From positions 1-12,162 of the forward strand of contig DIYR01000108.1 of the NCBI GenBank assembly GCA_002429085.1: DNA of 12,162 nucleotides, in the 5' to 3' direction. The position numbers and the translations under genes were made by a program. Origin of the DNA: Flavobacteriales bacterium UBA6049. Lineage in GTDB: Bacteria > Bacteroidota > Bacteroidia > Flavobacteriales_G > Salibacteraceae. Numbering within the stretch: the first letter of the stretch is position 1; each line of letters starts with the position of its first letter. Under the pieces are notes generated by a model. The model had not been told where the DNA came from. It made no database searches and was given only the letters and a program-made list of their open reading frames with translations. Positions 1-6,718 of the stretch are shown in pieces.

Positions 1-319
1 GGTCTTCGGCCAACATAGAATTTGATACATCTAAACATACCATTAACTCTACACCTTCTCGTTTAGCTTCTTCTAGTTTACTACCAAACTGAGGACCAGC
101 TGCTGCTATAACTAGGAATACAATTGCGATGCTCCACAACGTGATGTGTACCCACGGCTTTCTAGCGCTTACATCAGGCATAATTGTTCTGAGTAAATTA
201 CTGTCTGCTAAATGCTTCATGCGCTGCTTTCGCCAACGTAGATAGAAGACAAATAAGATCCAGAAAACTGGAAGAGCAGCCAATAGCCAGAAATATGATA
301 TATGTGCAAATCTGAACAT
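1..319 (-). CDS. batB: BatB, VWA-domain membrane protein (N-terminal part, cut by window edge)
   Basis: This is the first 106 codons of a gene that continues past the left edge. The translation starts MFRFAHISYF, has a hydrophobic segment at about residues 8-27 and a second at about 59-75, then enters a von Willebrand A fold. The MIDAS start is visible as D97-V-S99-N-S101 in ELMVCLDVSNSM. The layout of two N-terminal membrane helices followed by a VWA domain matches BatA/BatB proteins, which sit in the inner membrane with the VWA domain facing the periplasm or cytoplasm depending on the model. The ATG shares its first base with the last base of the batA stop (TGATG), so translation is probably coupled. 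Being the second VWA gene directly after batA makes BatB the natural assignment. The rest of the VWA domain and any C-terminal helix cannot be seen. Confidence 0.85.
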   Translation of the reverse strand, partial: MFRFAHISYFWLLAALPVFWILFVFYLRWRKQRMKHLADSNLLRTIMPDVSARKPWVHITLWSIAIVFLVIAAAGPQFGSKLEEAKREGVELMVCLDVSNSMLAED

Positions 320-1314
320 CAGGTTAAACTCTTAATAACGGTGTGTTGAATAAGAAAACGAAGCCCCAATAGAGCTAATCCCAATAGAATCCAAGCTAAA
401 TATTCTTCGTTTCGTTTTCTAAACTCGGTTACTTCTATAATTGATTTTTCTAATTGGTCTATTTGTTCATATACTTCAGCAAGATTGTCTTTATCGGTAG
501 CTCTGAAATACTGACCTCCCGTAAGGTTTGCAATTTCAGTCAATGTTTCTTCATCAATGAATACCTGAACGTTTTCATAAATAGTCTGTCCATTTACTTT
601 AAACGGCATAGGAGCCATACCATTTGTGCCAACACCAATTGTGTACACGCGAACTCCCATTGTTTCGGCAATTTCGGCAGCTGTAATAGGAGGGATGTCA
701 CCAGCGTTATTAGACCCATCTGATAGAAGGATCACTACTTTACTCTTTGCCTCACTATCCTTCAGCCTATTTACGGCAGTAGCTAATCCCATTCCAATAG
801 CTGTACCATCTGTAATTAACCCATTTTCGAGCTCTTGAAATAGATTTTTTAATACTGCATGGTCAGTAGTTAAGGGGCATTGCGTGAAACTCTCACCAGC
901 ATACACCACTAAACCAATACGATCATTGATTCTAGCATCGATGAATTCTTGAGCTACATCTTTAGAAGCTTCTAATCTGTTTGGCTTGAAATCGCGTGCA
1001 AGCATACTGCTTGAAATATCTAGAGCAATTACAATATCAATTCCCTCTGTAGATACGTTTTGTCCACTAGTAGACGATTGTGGTCTTGCCAGTGCGGTAA
1101 TAAATGAAGCTAAAGCCAACATGTTTAGCGCAAAAACACCATGCTTGAGCCATACTTTATAAGAAGATCCGGTGGGTAGGTCTCCTTTGGCTGAAAACTG
1201 GAGTAATGCAGTGTTCTTTTTTGAACGAAGAATGTAAACTGTTACCAAAATAGGTATCAGCAACATGGCCCAAAAGAAGTGCACATTAGCGAATGTAATT
1301 TCACTCTCCAGCAT
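319..1314 (-). CDS. batA: BatA, VWA-domain membrane protein of the aerotolerance-type operon
   Basis: The 331-residue protein has membrane segments at about 12-29 and 59-77, a VWA domain at about 90-290 and a last membrane helix at about 305-325. The metal-ion-dependent adhesion site is complete: D99-I-S101-S-S103, T171 in TDGTAIG, and D199 in LLSDG, so metal-dependent ligand binding is plausible. BatA proteins are thought to work with MoxR-type AAA+ ATPases. The operon was named for oxygen tolerance in Bacteroides fragilis, but its molecular role is still poorly defined. The start overlaps the end of the preceding gene by 14 bases, and the stop shares one base with the batB start, so it lies inside a tightly coupled operon. 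The family call rests on the domain plan and the neighbours. The paralogue batB follows directly, so A versus B naming depends on order. Confidence 0.9.
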   Translation of the reverse strand: MLESEITFANVHFFWAMLLIPILVTVYILRSKKNTALLQFSAKGDLPTGSSYKVWLKHGVFALNMLALASFITALARPQSSTSGQNVSTEGIDIVIALDISSSMLARDFKPNRLEASKDVAQEFIDARINDRIGLVVYAGESFTQCPLTTDHAVLKNLFQELENGLITDGTAIGMGLATAVNRLKDSEAKSKVVILLSDGSNNAGDIPPITAAEIAETMGVRVYTIGVGTNGMAPMPFKVNGQTIYENVQVFIDEETLTEIANLTGGQYFRATDKDNLAEVYEQIDQLEKSIIEVTEFRKRNEEYLAWILLGLALLGLRFLIQHTVIKSLT

Positions 1315-2233
1315 GTTCTTGTTGTTTTTGTTGTTCTACCCAAACCACTACATTTCTGATTGCCTTTAAGGCGAATTCATTTTCTGTATTGAGAGGTTGT
1401 GCTTTTGCAAATTTGGCCATGTCTGAAATACGTAAGGCCTGAATTAAGTCTTGCTGAATTACTGGTGAAAATCCAATTTTTGGTAGTTGTTGTTCAATTT
1501 CGAATGTCGTACTTTCAAGGGCAAGGATGTTAAATTGTTTCTCTAAGTACGTTCTCGTAATCTCCGATAATTCAACATGATAAATCTTGTGATTTCCGTT
1601 TTGCCACAACGACTTTTTCTCTAAGTCATCTAATGCTTGGGTAACCCAAATATCTAATGGAATGTCTTCTTTTACTGGTTCACTTGGGGCAACTTTATTC
1701 TTTCCAAGTAAATAAACAATTAGAGCAATTACTCCCATTATTAACCATAACCCACCAACAATGGTTCCTCCAATCATTAAGATTTCTTTGAATGTATAGG
1801 GAACCTCTTCAATGGATTTGATTTCTTTTAGTGAGGAAGCCGTATCAACATCAATAGATTGAATAGATAGTAAATGTGCTTCAGTTTCAAATGAATTGCC
1901 ATTCACTTGTACAAGGACAGGTGGAACAACCCACAACCCAGAATCAAAGCTCGTTAAACTCAATTCCTGTGTTAGAGTTACTTGATCTTCTAGTATGGTG
2001 GTATCTATTTTAGAGATAGAAACAACTTCTACTTTAGCCGAAAGCGTGTCTAACCAAATAGGCCATACAATATTAGATTCTTGATCTGCTGTGATGCTTA
2101 ATTCGTACGTAACTTGTTCTCCGATTCGAATCTCATTTTGAAAGAGCTTTCCTTCAACTGAGACAGTATTCTGTGCAGCTAATGGTACTGAGGTAAGTAA
2201 AAGGACTAATCCTATGATAATGCGATGTATCAT
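1301..2233 (-). CDS. BatD/DUF4381-like single-pass membrane protein of the moxR-bat operon
   Basis: The 310-residue protein begins with a signal peptide (MIHRIIIGLVLLLTSVPLAAQ, likely cut after the AxA-type site at about residue 20). A beta-rich extracytoplasmic domain follows at about 21-145, then one membrane helix at about 151-175. A soluble cytoplasmic tail at about 185-305 is predicted helical and carries the string RTYLEKQFNILALESTT. That tail resembles the DUF4381 pattern of moxR operons, in which a short helical module follows the membrane helix; the ectodomain recalls BatD. I do not recognise a specific gene name. It overlaps the DUF58 gene by 4 bases (ATGA) and batA by 14, and sits between DUF58 and batA, the usual place for such a gene in Bacteroidota. 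A scaffold or adaptor role for the VWA proteins is inference. Confidence 0.7.
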   Translation of the reverse strand: MIHRIIIGLVLLLTSVPLAAQNTVSVEGKLFQNEIRIGEQVTYELSITADQESNIVWPIWLDTLSAKVEVVSISKIDTTILEDQVTLTQELSLTSFDSGLWVVPPVLVQVNGNSFETEAHLLSIQSIDVDTASSLKEIKSIEEVPYTFKEILMIGGTIVGGLWLIMGVIALIVYLLGKNKVAPSEPVKEDIPLDIWVTQALDDLEKKSLWQNGNHKIYHVELSEITRTYLEKQFNILALESTTFEIEQQLPKIGFSPVIQQDLIQALRISDMAKFAKAQPLNTENEFALKAIRNVVVWVEQQKQQEHAGE

Positions 2234-3105
2234 CTGCTTGTTTCGCGTTTTTTAAACAGGTTCAACAACGGTTTTACGTAATTCTGATCGGTTCTGATAG
2301 TAGTTGAATCAACACCACACTTTTGAAACCATTGGTTCAATTGATCTTTGCGTTTCAATGCATTGATTTTAAATTCTTTTTGAACTGTTTTGCTTGATGT
2401 ATCCACCCAATTCCAATCACCTGTTTCAGGGTCTTCCATTGGTATTAATCCAACATCAGGTAGTGTTAGTTCGGCTTGATCTAAAATCTGTAATGCAACG
2501 ATATCGTGTTTTCTATTAGCAATCTTCAATGCGTCAACGAAAGCATCATCTCTGAAATCGGATAAAACAAATGCTGTACTTCGTTTTTTGATTACGTTAG
2601 ATAAGTATTTAAGTGCTTGCGAGATATCTGTTTTAGAATGTTCTGGTTTAAAATCAATTAACTCGCGAATAATTCTCAAAATGTGAGAACGCCCTTTTTT
2701 AGGGGGGATAAACTTCTCGATCTGATCAGAAAAGAAAATCACGCCAATCTTATCATTATTCTGAATAGCAGAGAAGGAGAGAACAGCACAAAGCTCAGTA
2801 ATCAACTGTCGTTTCAATTGAGTTCTTGTTCCAAAATTTTCAGAAGCACTTACATCAATTAAAATCATGACCGTTAATTCACGCTCTTCCTCAAATACTT
2901 TTACGTAAGGCGAATTTAATCGAGCCGTTACGTTCCAGTCTATACTGCGAATTTCATCACCAGGTTGGTATTCACGTACTTCAGAAAACGCCATACCACG
3001 ACCTTTAAACGCAGAGTGATACTCACCAGAAAATATCTGATTGGAGAGTCCTCTCGTTTTGATCTCTATTTTACGTACGCGCTTGAGAAGTTCTTGTGTT
3101 TCCAT
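2230..3105 (-). CDS. DUF58-domain protein of the MoxR operon
   Basis: The 291-residue soluble protein has no signal peptide or membrane helix. It carries the DUF58 signature at about residues 35-58 (GRGMAFSEVREYQPGDEIR, then SIDW). A VWA-like fold follows, with D84-V-S86-A-S88 resembling a MIDAS start. DUF58 proteins almost always follow a moxR gene and are believed to cooperate with the ATPase; no enzymatic reaction is established. The gene begins 44 bases after the moxR stop and ends in an ATGA overlap with the next gene. The ATG is preceded by no Shine-Dalgarno motif, which is normal for this phylum. The domain call is secure. The cellular role is known only by association. Confidence 0.9.
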   Translation of the reverse strand: METQELLKRVRKIEIKTRGLSNQIFSGEYHSAFKGRGMAFSEVREYQPGDEIRSIDWNVTARLNSPYVKVFEEERELTVMILIDVSASENFGTRTQLKRQLITELCAVLSFSAIQNNDKIGVIFFSDQIEKFIPPKKGRSHILRIIRELIDFKPEHSKTDISQALKYLSNVIKKRSTAFVLSDFRDDAFVDALKIANRKHDIVALQILDQAELTLPDVGLIPMEDPETGDWNWVDTSSKTVQKEFKINALKRKDQLNQWFQKCGVDSTTIRTDQNYVKPLLNLFKKRETSR

Positions 3106-3149
3106 GTTCCTATCCTTACTTCACTTGTCTATCAATGGATAACACAGAT

Positions 3150-4172
3150 CTATGGAATCTCAACAGTATTTAATAACTCGTTGATGATTTGTTCTGTTGT
3201 AATGTTTTCTGCCTCGGCTTCATAGCTAAGTCCAATACGATGACGAAGCACATCTTGACAAACAGCTCTAACATCTTCTGGGATAACGTATCCACGTCTT
3301 TGAATAAAGGCATGTGCCTTAGCTGCTAAAGCTAAGCTGATAGAAGCACGAGGAGAACCACCGAAGTTAATTAACGGAACAAAGTGCTCTAACCTATAAT
3401 CTCTAGGGGTTCTAGTAGCGTAAACAATGTCTACAATGTATTGCTCAATCTTTTCATCCATATACACCTGACGAACAGCAGATCTTGCCTTTACAATATC
3501 ATCTGGTGAACAAACGGCATTAGGCTGAGGGAAATCAGCTGATGAAACATTCATTCGAACAATGTGTTTCTCATCTTCAATGGTAGGGTAGTCTAATACT
3601 ACCTTCAACATGAAACGATCGGTTTGTGCTTCAGGTAACGGATATGTTCCTTCTTGCTCTACCGGGTTTTGCGTTGCTAACACCATGAATGGTTTTGGAA
3701 GCTTGAATGTTTGATCGCTAATTGTTACTTGACGCTCTTGCATAGCTTCTAACAATGCGGATTGCACTTTTGCCGGGGCACGGTTAATTTCATCAGCTAA
3801 AACGAAGTTCGCAAAGATTGGACCTTGCTTATTTGTGAATTCACCACTTTTGGCATTATAGATTGTTGTACCTACTAAATCAGCTGGTAATAAATCTGGT
3901 GTAAATTGAATTCTGCTAAAATCAGCATGGATAGTTTTACTCAAAGTGTTGATAGCAAGTGTTTTTGCTAATCCAGGTACACCTTCTAACAAGATGTGCC
4001 CATCAGCTAACAAAGCAATCAACAATCGATCGGCCATGTATTCTTGACCAACGATTACCTTTTTCATTTCCATACGAATAAGATCCACAAACGCACTTTC
4101 GCGCTGAATCATTTCGTTTAAAGCTCTAATGTCTGTTGACGTGTTGGTAGTTGGGTTATTTGTTAGTTCCAT
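3150..4172 (-). CDS. moxR: MoxR-family AAA+ ATPase
   Basis: The 340-residue ATPase contains Walker A GVPGLAKT at 64-71, Walker B FVLADEI at about 123-129, sensor 1 in ATQNP at 166-170, an arginine-finger candidate R186 in EAQTDRF, and GGSPRAS in the C-terminal lid (sensor 2 region). These are all the hallmarks of MoxR ATPases, which act as chaperones for metal insertion or assembly of VWA-containing partners. It is the first gene of the minus-strand operon and is followed by DUF58 and VWA genes, the classic MoxR arrangement. Its length is normal for the family (about 320-340). Upstream lies a 203-bp divergent region with two candidate -7 elements. The exact client is unknown; the adjacent batA and batB are the obvious candidates. 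Confidence 0.95.
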   Translation of the reverse strand: MELTNNPTTNTSTDIRALNEMIQRESAFVDLIRMEMKKVIVGQEYMADRLLIALLADGHILLEGVPGLAKTLAINTLSKTIHADFSRIQFTPDLLPADLVGTTIYNAKSGEFTNKQGPIFANFVLADEINRAPAKVQSALLEAMQERQVTISDQTFKLPKPFMVLATQNPVEQEGTYPLPEAQTDRFMLKVVLDYPTIEDEKHIVRMNVSSADFPQPNAVCSPDDIVKARSAVRQVYMDEKIEQYIVDIVYATRTPRDYRLEHFVPLINFGGSPRASISLALAAKAHAFIQRRGYVIPEDVRAVCQDVLRHRIGLSYEAEAENITTEQIINELLNTVEIP

Positions 4173-4191
4173 TTTAGCCCTTGATTTAAGT

Positions 4192-4199
4192 CAAAACTA
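4192..4199 (-). promoter_or_regulatory. Proximal candidate -7 element for moxR (TAGTTTTG)
   Basis: Read on the minus strand this is a perfect match to the Bacteroidota -7 consensus TAnnTTTG, 19 bases before the moxR ATG. It would give a leader of about 15 nt. No TTG lies at the expected -33 distance (the nearest has a 13-base spacer), so it may be weak or accidental. Confidence 0.35.
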
Positions 4200-4251
4200 A
4201 TCATAGGTTATACAATGAGTTTATACTGTTGAGTGGAGTTTTTAACAATCG

Positions 4252-4281
4252 CAAATATGACGCAAAACCCAGTGAAATCAA
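4252..4281 (-). promoter_or_regulatory. Distal candidate promoter for the moxR-bat operon
   Basis: On the minus strand a TTG (4279-4281) is followed after 19 bases by CATATTTG (4252-4259), one mismatch from TAnnTTTG. Both boxes are present at a usual spacing. It would give a leader of roughly 75 nt before moxR. Confidence 0.35.
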
Positions 4282-4289
4282 GCGTTCTG

Positions 4290-4318
4290 TTGTTAAAAAG
4301 TGTTAAGTATTTTAACAA
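4290..4318. repeat. 9-bp inverted repeat in the moxR/pyrophosphohydrolase divergent region
   Basis: TTGTTAAAA (4290-4298) and TTTTAACAA (4310-4318) are perfect inverted copies around an 11-base spacer, which itself contains GTTAA. TTTTAACAAT also recurs as a direct copy at 4240-4249. It could be an operator for either divergent unit. Its AT-richness makes a chance origin possible. Confidence 0.4.
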
Positions 4319-4375
4319 TTGGGAGTATGGCGATACCTGAAAAATCATGTACTTTTTCTGCAAAGAAATTCAGAT

Positions 4376-4777
4376 ATGAGTGATTCAACTTTTCAACGAA
4401 TTATTGGGCATGTAGCTAATTTTCACGATGCCTTTGGAATTACTAATGAACAAGCTCCAACGGTAGCGGTAGACGATCAGATCAAGCTATTGCGCTACAA
4501 ATTAATGCGCGAGGAAAATGAAGAGTACTTAGAAGCCGCTCAAAATGGTGATTTGGTGGAAGTGGCAGATGCGTTAGGTGATATGCTTTATATTTTGTGT
4601 GGAACCATTTTGGCGCACGGCATGCAGCATAAAATAGAAGAAGTGTTTGAAGAAATTCAGCGCAGTAATATGAGCAAGTTAGATGAAAATGGAAAACCAA
4701 TTTATCGAGAGGATGGTAAGGTTATGAAAAGTAACTTGTATTTTAAGCCTGATATTGAATCGATATTAGACAAATGA
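4376..4777 (+). CDS. MazG/PRA-PH-like nucleotide pyrophosphohydrolase
   Basis: I place the start at the ATG at 4376, giving 133 residues (MSDSTFQRIIG...). The open frame extends upstream only to a TTG at 4319, and the added residues do not look like family sequence. The all-alpha NTP pyrophosphohydrolase motif is visible: acidic residues E46, E47 and E50 in REENEEYLEA, then E62-x-x-D65 and D69 in EVADALGDMLY. These residues would bind Mg2+ and the triphosphate. The C-terminal stretch SNMSKLDENGKPIYREDGK, followed by a lysine and an aromatic-rich end, is typical of the small MazG-like/HisE-like branch that hydrolyses (deoxy)NTPs to monophosphates in nucleotide-pool housekeeping. It is not HisE, as no histidine genes are nearby. 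It overlaps the next gene by ATGA, so the two are co-translated. The exact substrate cannot be read from the sequence. Confidence 0.85.
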   Translation: MSDSTFQRIIGHVANFHDAFGITNEQAPTVAVDDQIKLLRYKLMREENEEYLEAAQNGDLVEVADALGDMLYILCGTILAHGMQHKIEEVFEEIQRSNMSKLDENGKPIYREDGKVMKSNLYFKPDIESILDK

Positions 4778-5280
4778 ATATAGATAAATGGCTTTCAAAA
4801 GTTGACGGTTCACCATTCCATCGCTGGGTGGTGAATCGTGTTTTATGGAGAACAATTCCTTTTAATAAACCACATGGTTTGTGGTTAAGTAGCATAGGTG
4901 ATGAGCACGTACAAATTGATATTCCATACAAAAGGTCAAACAAGAATCATTTAAATGGATTACATGCTTGTTTGCTTGCTACTGCTGGAGAGTACGCTTC
5001 TGGTTTATTAATACTCCGTCATTTAGGAGTAAAGGAATACCGCATCATCATGAAAACCATTTCAGCAGATTACGTATATCAAGGCAAAAAAGCTGCTTAC
5101 GCACGTTTCGAACTCACGAAAGAACAGCTTACAACACTGGTGGTGAAACCTTTAGAAGGTCAAGAATCGGTAACGTTTCCTTGTGATATTCCCATTTATG
5201 ATACAGACCAAAACTTGCTATGTACAGTAACCACGCAATGGCAGGTTAAACCTTGGTCTAAAGTAAAAACGAAGACTTAG
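4774..5280 (+). CDS. DUF4442 hotdog-fold protein, putative thioesterase
   Basis: The 168-residue soluble protein fits DUF4442, a hotdog-fold family related to acyl-CoA thioesterases. The best landmark is the segment NHLNGLHACLLATAGEYASG at about residues 57-76. There a central helix after an N-H-x-N-G-x-H element resembles the substrate-binding helix of hotdog enzymes. Strand-rich sequence follows. It starts inside the stop codon of the pyrophosphohydrolase gene (ATGA at 4774-4777), so the two form a two-gene unit, although no shared pathway is obvious. Its stop overlaps the end of the convergent ribH by 4 bases. Family membership is likely. Catalytic activity and acyl substrate are unknown. 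Confidence 0.75.
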   Translation: MNIDKWLSKVDGSPFHRWVVNRVLWRTIPFNKPHGLWLSSIGDEHVQIDIPYKRSNKNHLNGLHACLLATAGEYASGLLILRHLGVKEYRIIMKTISADYVYQGKKAAYARFELTKEQLTTLVVKPLEGQESVTFPCDIPIYDTDQNLLCTVTTQWQVKPWSKVKTKT

Positions 5281-5792
5281 TAACCTAGTTTCGATTTACC
5301 TTTTCCGAATGACTTTAATAAGTCAACCATCTTTACAGCAGCTATAGCAGCTTCTGTTCCTTTATTTCCATGTTCACCGCCACTTCTTGCAACAGCTTGT
5401 TCCATGGTGTTATCTGTTAATACACCAAATATACAAGGTTTATTGAACTTAAGGCCAACGTCTTTTACCCCTTGGGAAACAGCTTCACAAACAAAATCGA
5501 AATGTTTTGTTTCTCCCTGAATTACACTCCCTAAACAAATTACTGCATCTACGTCAGTAGCGCTGAATAAAAATTGAGCAGCTAGGGGTAATTCATAACT
5601 ACCAGGGACATCTTTTATAATAAGATCTTCTCCTTTTAGACCTAGGTCAAGTAGAGCAGTTTTTGCTCCGTACAATAATCCTTGAGTTACTTCTTCGTTC
5701 CACTCACTTACTACAATTCCAAATTTCCATCCTTCGATGTTAGGAAGAGTTTCTTTGTCGTATGCTGATAAATTCTTTCCTGCTGTAGCCAT
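5277..5792 (-). CDS. ribH: 6,7-dimethyl-8-ribityllumazine synthase
   Basis: The 171-residue enzyme condenses 5-amino-6-ribitylaminouracil with 3,4-dihydroxy-2-butanone 4-phosphate to form the riboflavin precursor lumazine in the cytoplasm. Family landmarks are all present: SEWN at 29-32, VPGSYELP at 62-69, GSVIQGETKHFDFV at 88-101 with the conserved catalytic histidine H98, and the phosphate-binding GNKGTEAA region at about 142-149. The length is slightly above the usual 155-160 because of an N-terminal extension of about 15 residues, typical in Bacteroidota. No other riboflavin gene is in the window. The start is the ATG at 5792, with a consensus -7 element and a hairpin immediately upstream. 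Its 3' end overlaps the convergent DUF4442 gene. Confidence 0.96.
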   Translation of the reverse strand: MATAGKNLSAYDKETLPNIEGWKFGIVVSEWNEEVTQGLLYGAKTALLDLGLKGEDLIIKDVPGSYELPLAAQFLFSATDVDAVICLGSVIQGETKHFDFVCEAVSQGVKDVGLKFNKPCIFGVLTDNTMEQAVARSGGEHGNKGTEAAIAAVKMVDLLKSFGKGKSKLGY

Positions 5793-5804
5793 AATTCATT
5801 GAAT

Positions 5805-5833
5805 AAAAAAAGCGAGCCGTTGAGACTCGCTTT
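5805..5833 (-). terminator. Rho-independent terminator between the TPR gene and ribH
   Basis: On the minus strand AAAGCGAG (5833-5826) pairs with CTCGCTTT (5816-5809) around a 9-base loop, followed without a gap by a run of T to 5805. It lies 21 bases after the TPR stop and ends only 12 bases before the ribH ATG, so it would block read-through into ribH. Confidence 0.85.
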
Positions 5834-5841
5834 CAAATGTA
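5834..5841 (-). promoter_or_regulatory. ribH: Candidate ribH promoter -7 element (TACATTTG)
   Basis: This is a perfect TAnnTTTG match on the minus strand, directly abutting the upstream arm of the terminator hairpin. The expected start of transcription, a few bases downstream, falls inside that arm, about 35-38 bases before the ribH ATG. No good TTG is seen at the -33 distance, so confidence is moderate. Confidence 0.5.
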
Positions 5842-5854
5842 AATGCTTTATTGA

Positions 5855-6532
5855 TTAGTTTACGTATGCTTCGGCACGAGCGATGTATTTTTCAATAGTT
5901 CGTCCTTCTTGCGTACGTGCGTAATCTTTCTTAATTCTTTTATAATGCTTGATAGCTTCACCATGATTATTCAAGCGCTCAGCCAAATTTCCAGCTTTCA
6001 TCAGGTAAATTGGAGTAGTGAATTCATTATCACGAGCGTTAGCAGCCTTTACGTAATAATCTAATGCCCCTTGTTCGTCACCTAGCTCAGACATGGCATC
6101 ACCAATAGCACCTAATGCAATGGCTGCTGTGATCTCGTCTTTTGCATCGTAAGATTTCAAATAAGAAATGGCATCTTCAAAGTTTCCACTTCTTAATAAT
6201 GAAACTCCCATGTAATACTTAGCCGTGTTACCAGCATTTGTAGAACCGAATTGATCAACAATATCTTCAAAACCTAAGTTGCCTTGAGCATCTCCATACA
6301 TTGCCAATTGCAATGAATCGTTCTGGAAATGTTTTTGAGCAGTGTACATCTGATCTTGAGCTTCTTGCTGAAGAGGAGGTAAATACATGTTGAAATAGTA
6401 ATATACACCTACTACAACTGCTAATACAGCAATAATTCCAATAGTTAATGGTTGCTGATTTTTCTGAATAAACGTTTCAGTTTTGCTATAAACCTCGTCT
6501 AAGTGAATGTCTTCTTCGTGCTGTTCAGCCAT
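5855..6532 (-). CDS. TPR-repeat protein with an N-terminal membrane anchor
   Basis: I place the start at the ATG at 6532 (MAEQHEEDIH), giving 225 residues. A longer frame exists only through a TTG at 6556 that lies inside a strong promoter -7 element, so it cannot be the real start. The protein has a short charged N-terminus, one membrane helix at about 29-48, then several tetratricopeptide-like helical pairs to the end (for example AKYYMGVSLLRSGNFEDAIS and GDEQGALDYYVKAANARD). The plan is that of YfgM-like or BamD-like TPR proteins: a membrane anchor with a soluble helical scaffold. In many Flavobacteriia a gene of this type stands between recF and ribH. Here ribH follows but recF is absent upstream. 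A strong terminator follows the gene, so it is probably monocistronic. The role is unknown; protein-protein scaffolding in the envelope is likely. Confidence 0.85.
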   Translation of the reverse strand: MAEQHEEDIHLDEVYSKTETFIQKNQQPLTIGIIAVLAVVVGVYYYFNMYLPPLQQEAQDQMYTAQKHFQNDSLQLAMYGDAQGNLGFEDIVDQFGSTNAGNTAKYYMGVSLLRSGNFEDAISYLKSYDAKDEITAAIALGAIGDAMSELGDEQGALDYYVKAANARDNEFTTPIYLMKAGNLAERLNNHGEAIKHYKRIKKDYARTQEGRTIEKYIARAEAYVN

Positions 6533-6553
6533 TTTCACGCAAAATTTGAGGTG

Positions 6554-6582
6554 CAAATATAGTTTTTAGTTACAGTTATCAA
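6554..6582 (-). promoter_or_regulatory. Promoter of the TPR-protein gene
   Basis: On the minus strand TTG (6580-6582) is followed after 18 bases by TATATTTG (6554-6561), a perfect Bacteroidota -7 element. The transcript would start at about 6547-6550, some 15 bases before the ATG at 6532. This fixes the gene start and excludes the upstream TTG. Confidence 0.75.
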
Positions 6583-6635
6583 CTATTTATGGCAACTGTC
6601 ACCTTGCTAGTTATAAGCCATCAATTGTGAACAAA

Positions 6636-6668
6636 TTGATTCAATAGAATTTCAAAAGCTTGAATCAA
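6636..6668 (-). terminator. AT-rich hairpin after the polyamine operon, possible weak terminator
   Basis: TTGATTCAA (6668-6660 on the minus strand) pairs perfectly with TTGAATCAA (6644-6636) over 9 bp, with a 15-base loop. It is followed by TTTGTTC rather than a clean T-run. It stands about 50 bases after the last gene of the operon, where a terminator would be expected. An overlapping smaller hairpin (6621-6639) could compete. Confidence 0.4.
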
Positions 6669-6718
6669 GATAGAATTGTTGAAACAAAGAGCAATTGGTG
6701 ACTGTTTTGCATATGTGT

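Noticed and set aside
454..838. Plus-strand open frames inside batA, and similar ones at 2965-3225, 4968-5186, 7099-7323, 7943-8203 and 11566-11748
   Set aside because: They lie opposite or out of frame to well-supported genes and their products show no family-like pattern; the last is a frame shadow of the repeat protein.
4319..4375. Longer start (TTG at 4319) for the pyrophosphohydrolase
   Set aside because: The extra 19 residues do not resemble the family, and an ATG at 4376 fits the domain start.
4482..4943. Minus-strand open frames across the pyrophosphohydrolase and DUF4442 genes
   Set aside because: They are antisense to two genes with clear motifs, have no promoter of their own and no recognisable product.
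5793..5854. FMN riboswitch upstream of ribH
   Set aside because: The spacer is only 62 bases and lacks the conserved multi-helix FMN core; it contains one terminator hairpin.
6533..6556. Longer start (TTG at 6556) for the TPR protein
   Set aside because: The TTG is part of the TATATTTG promoter element, so it cannot be in the transcript.
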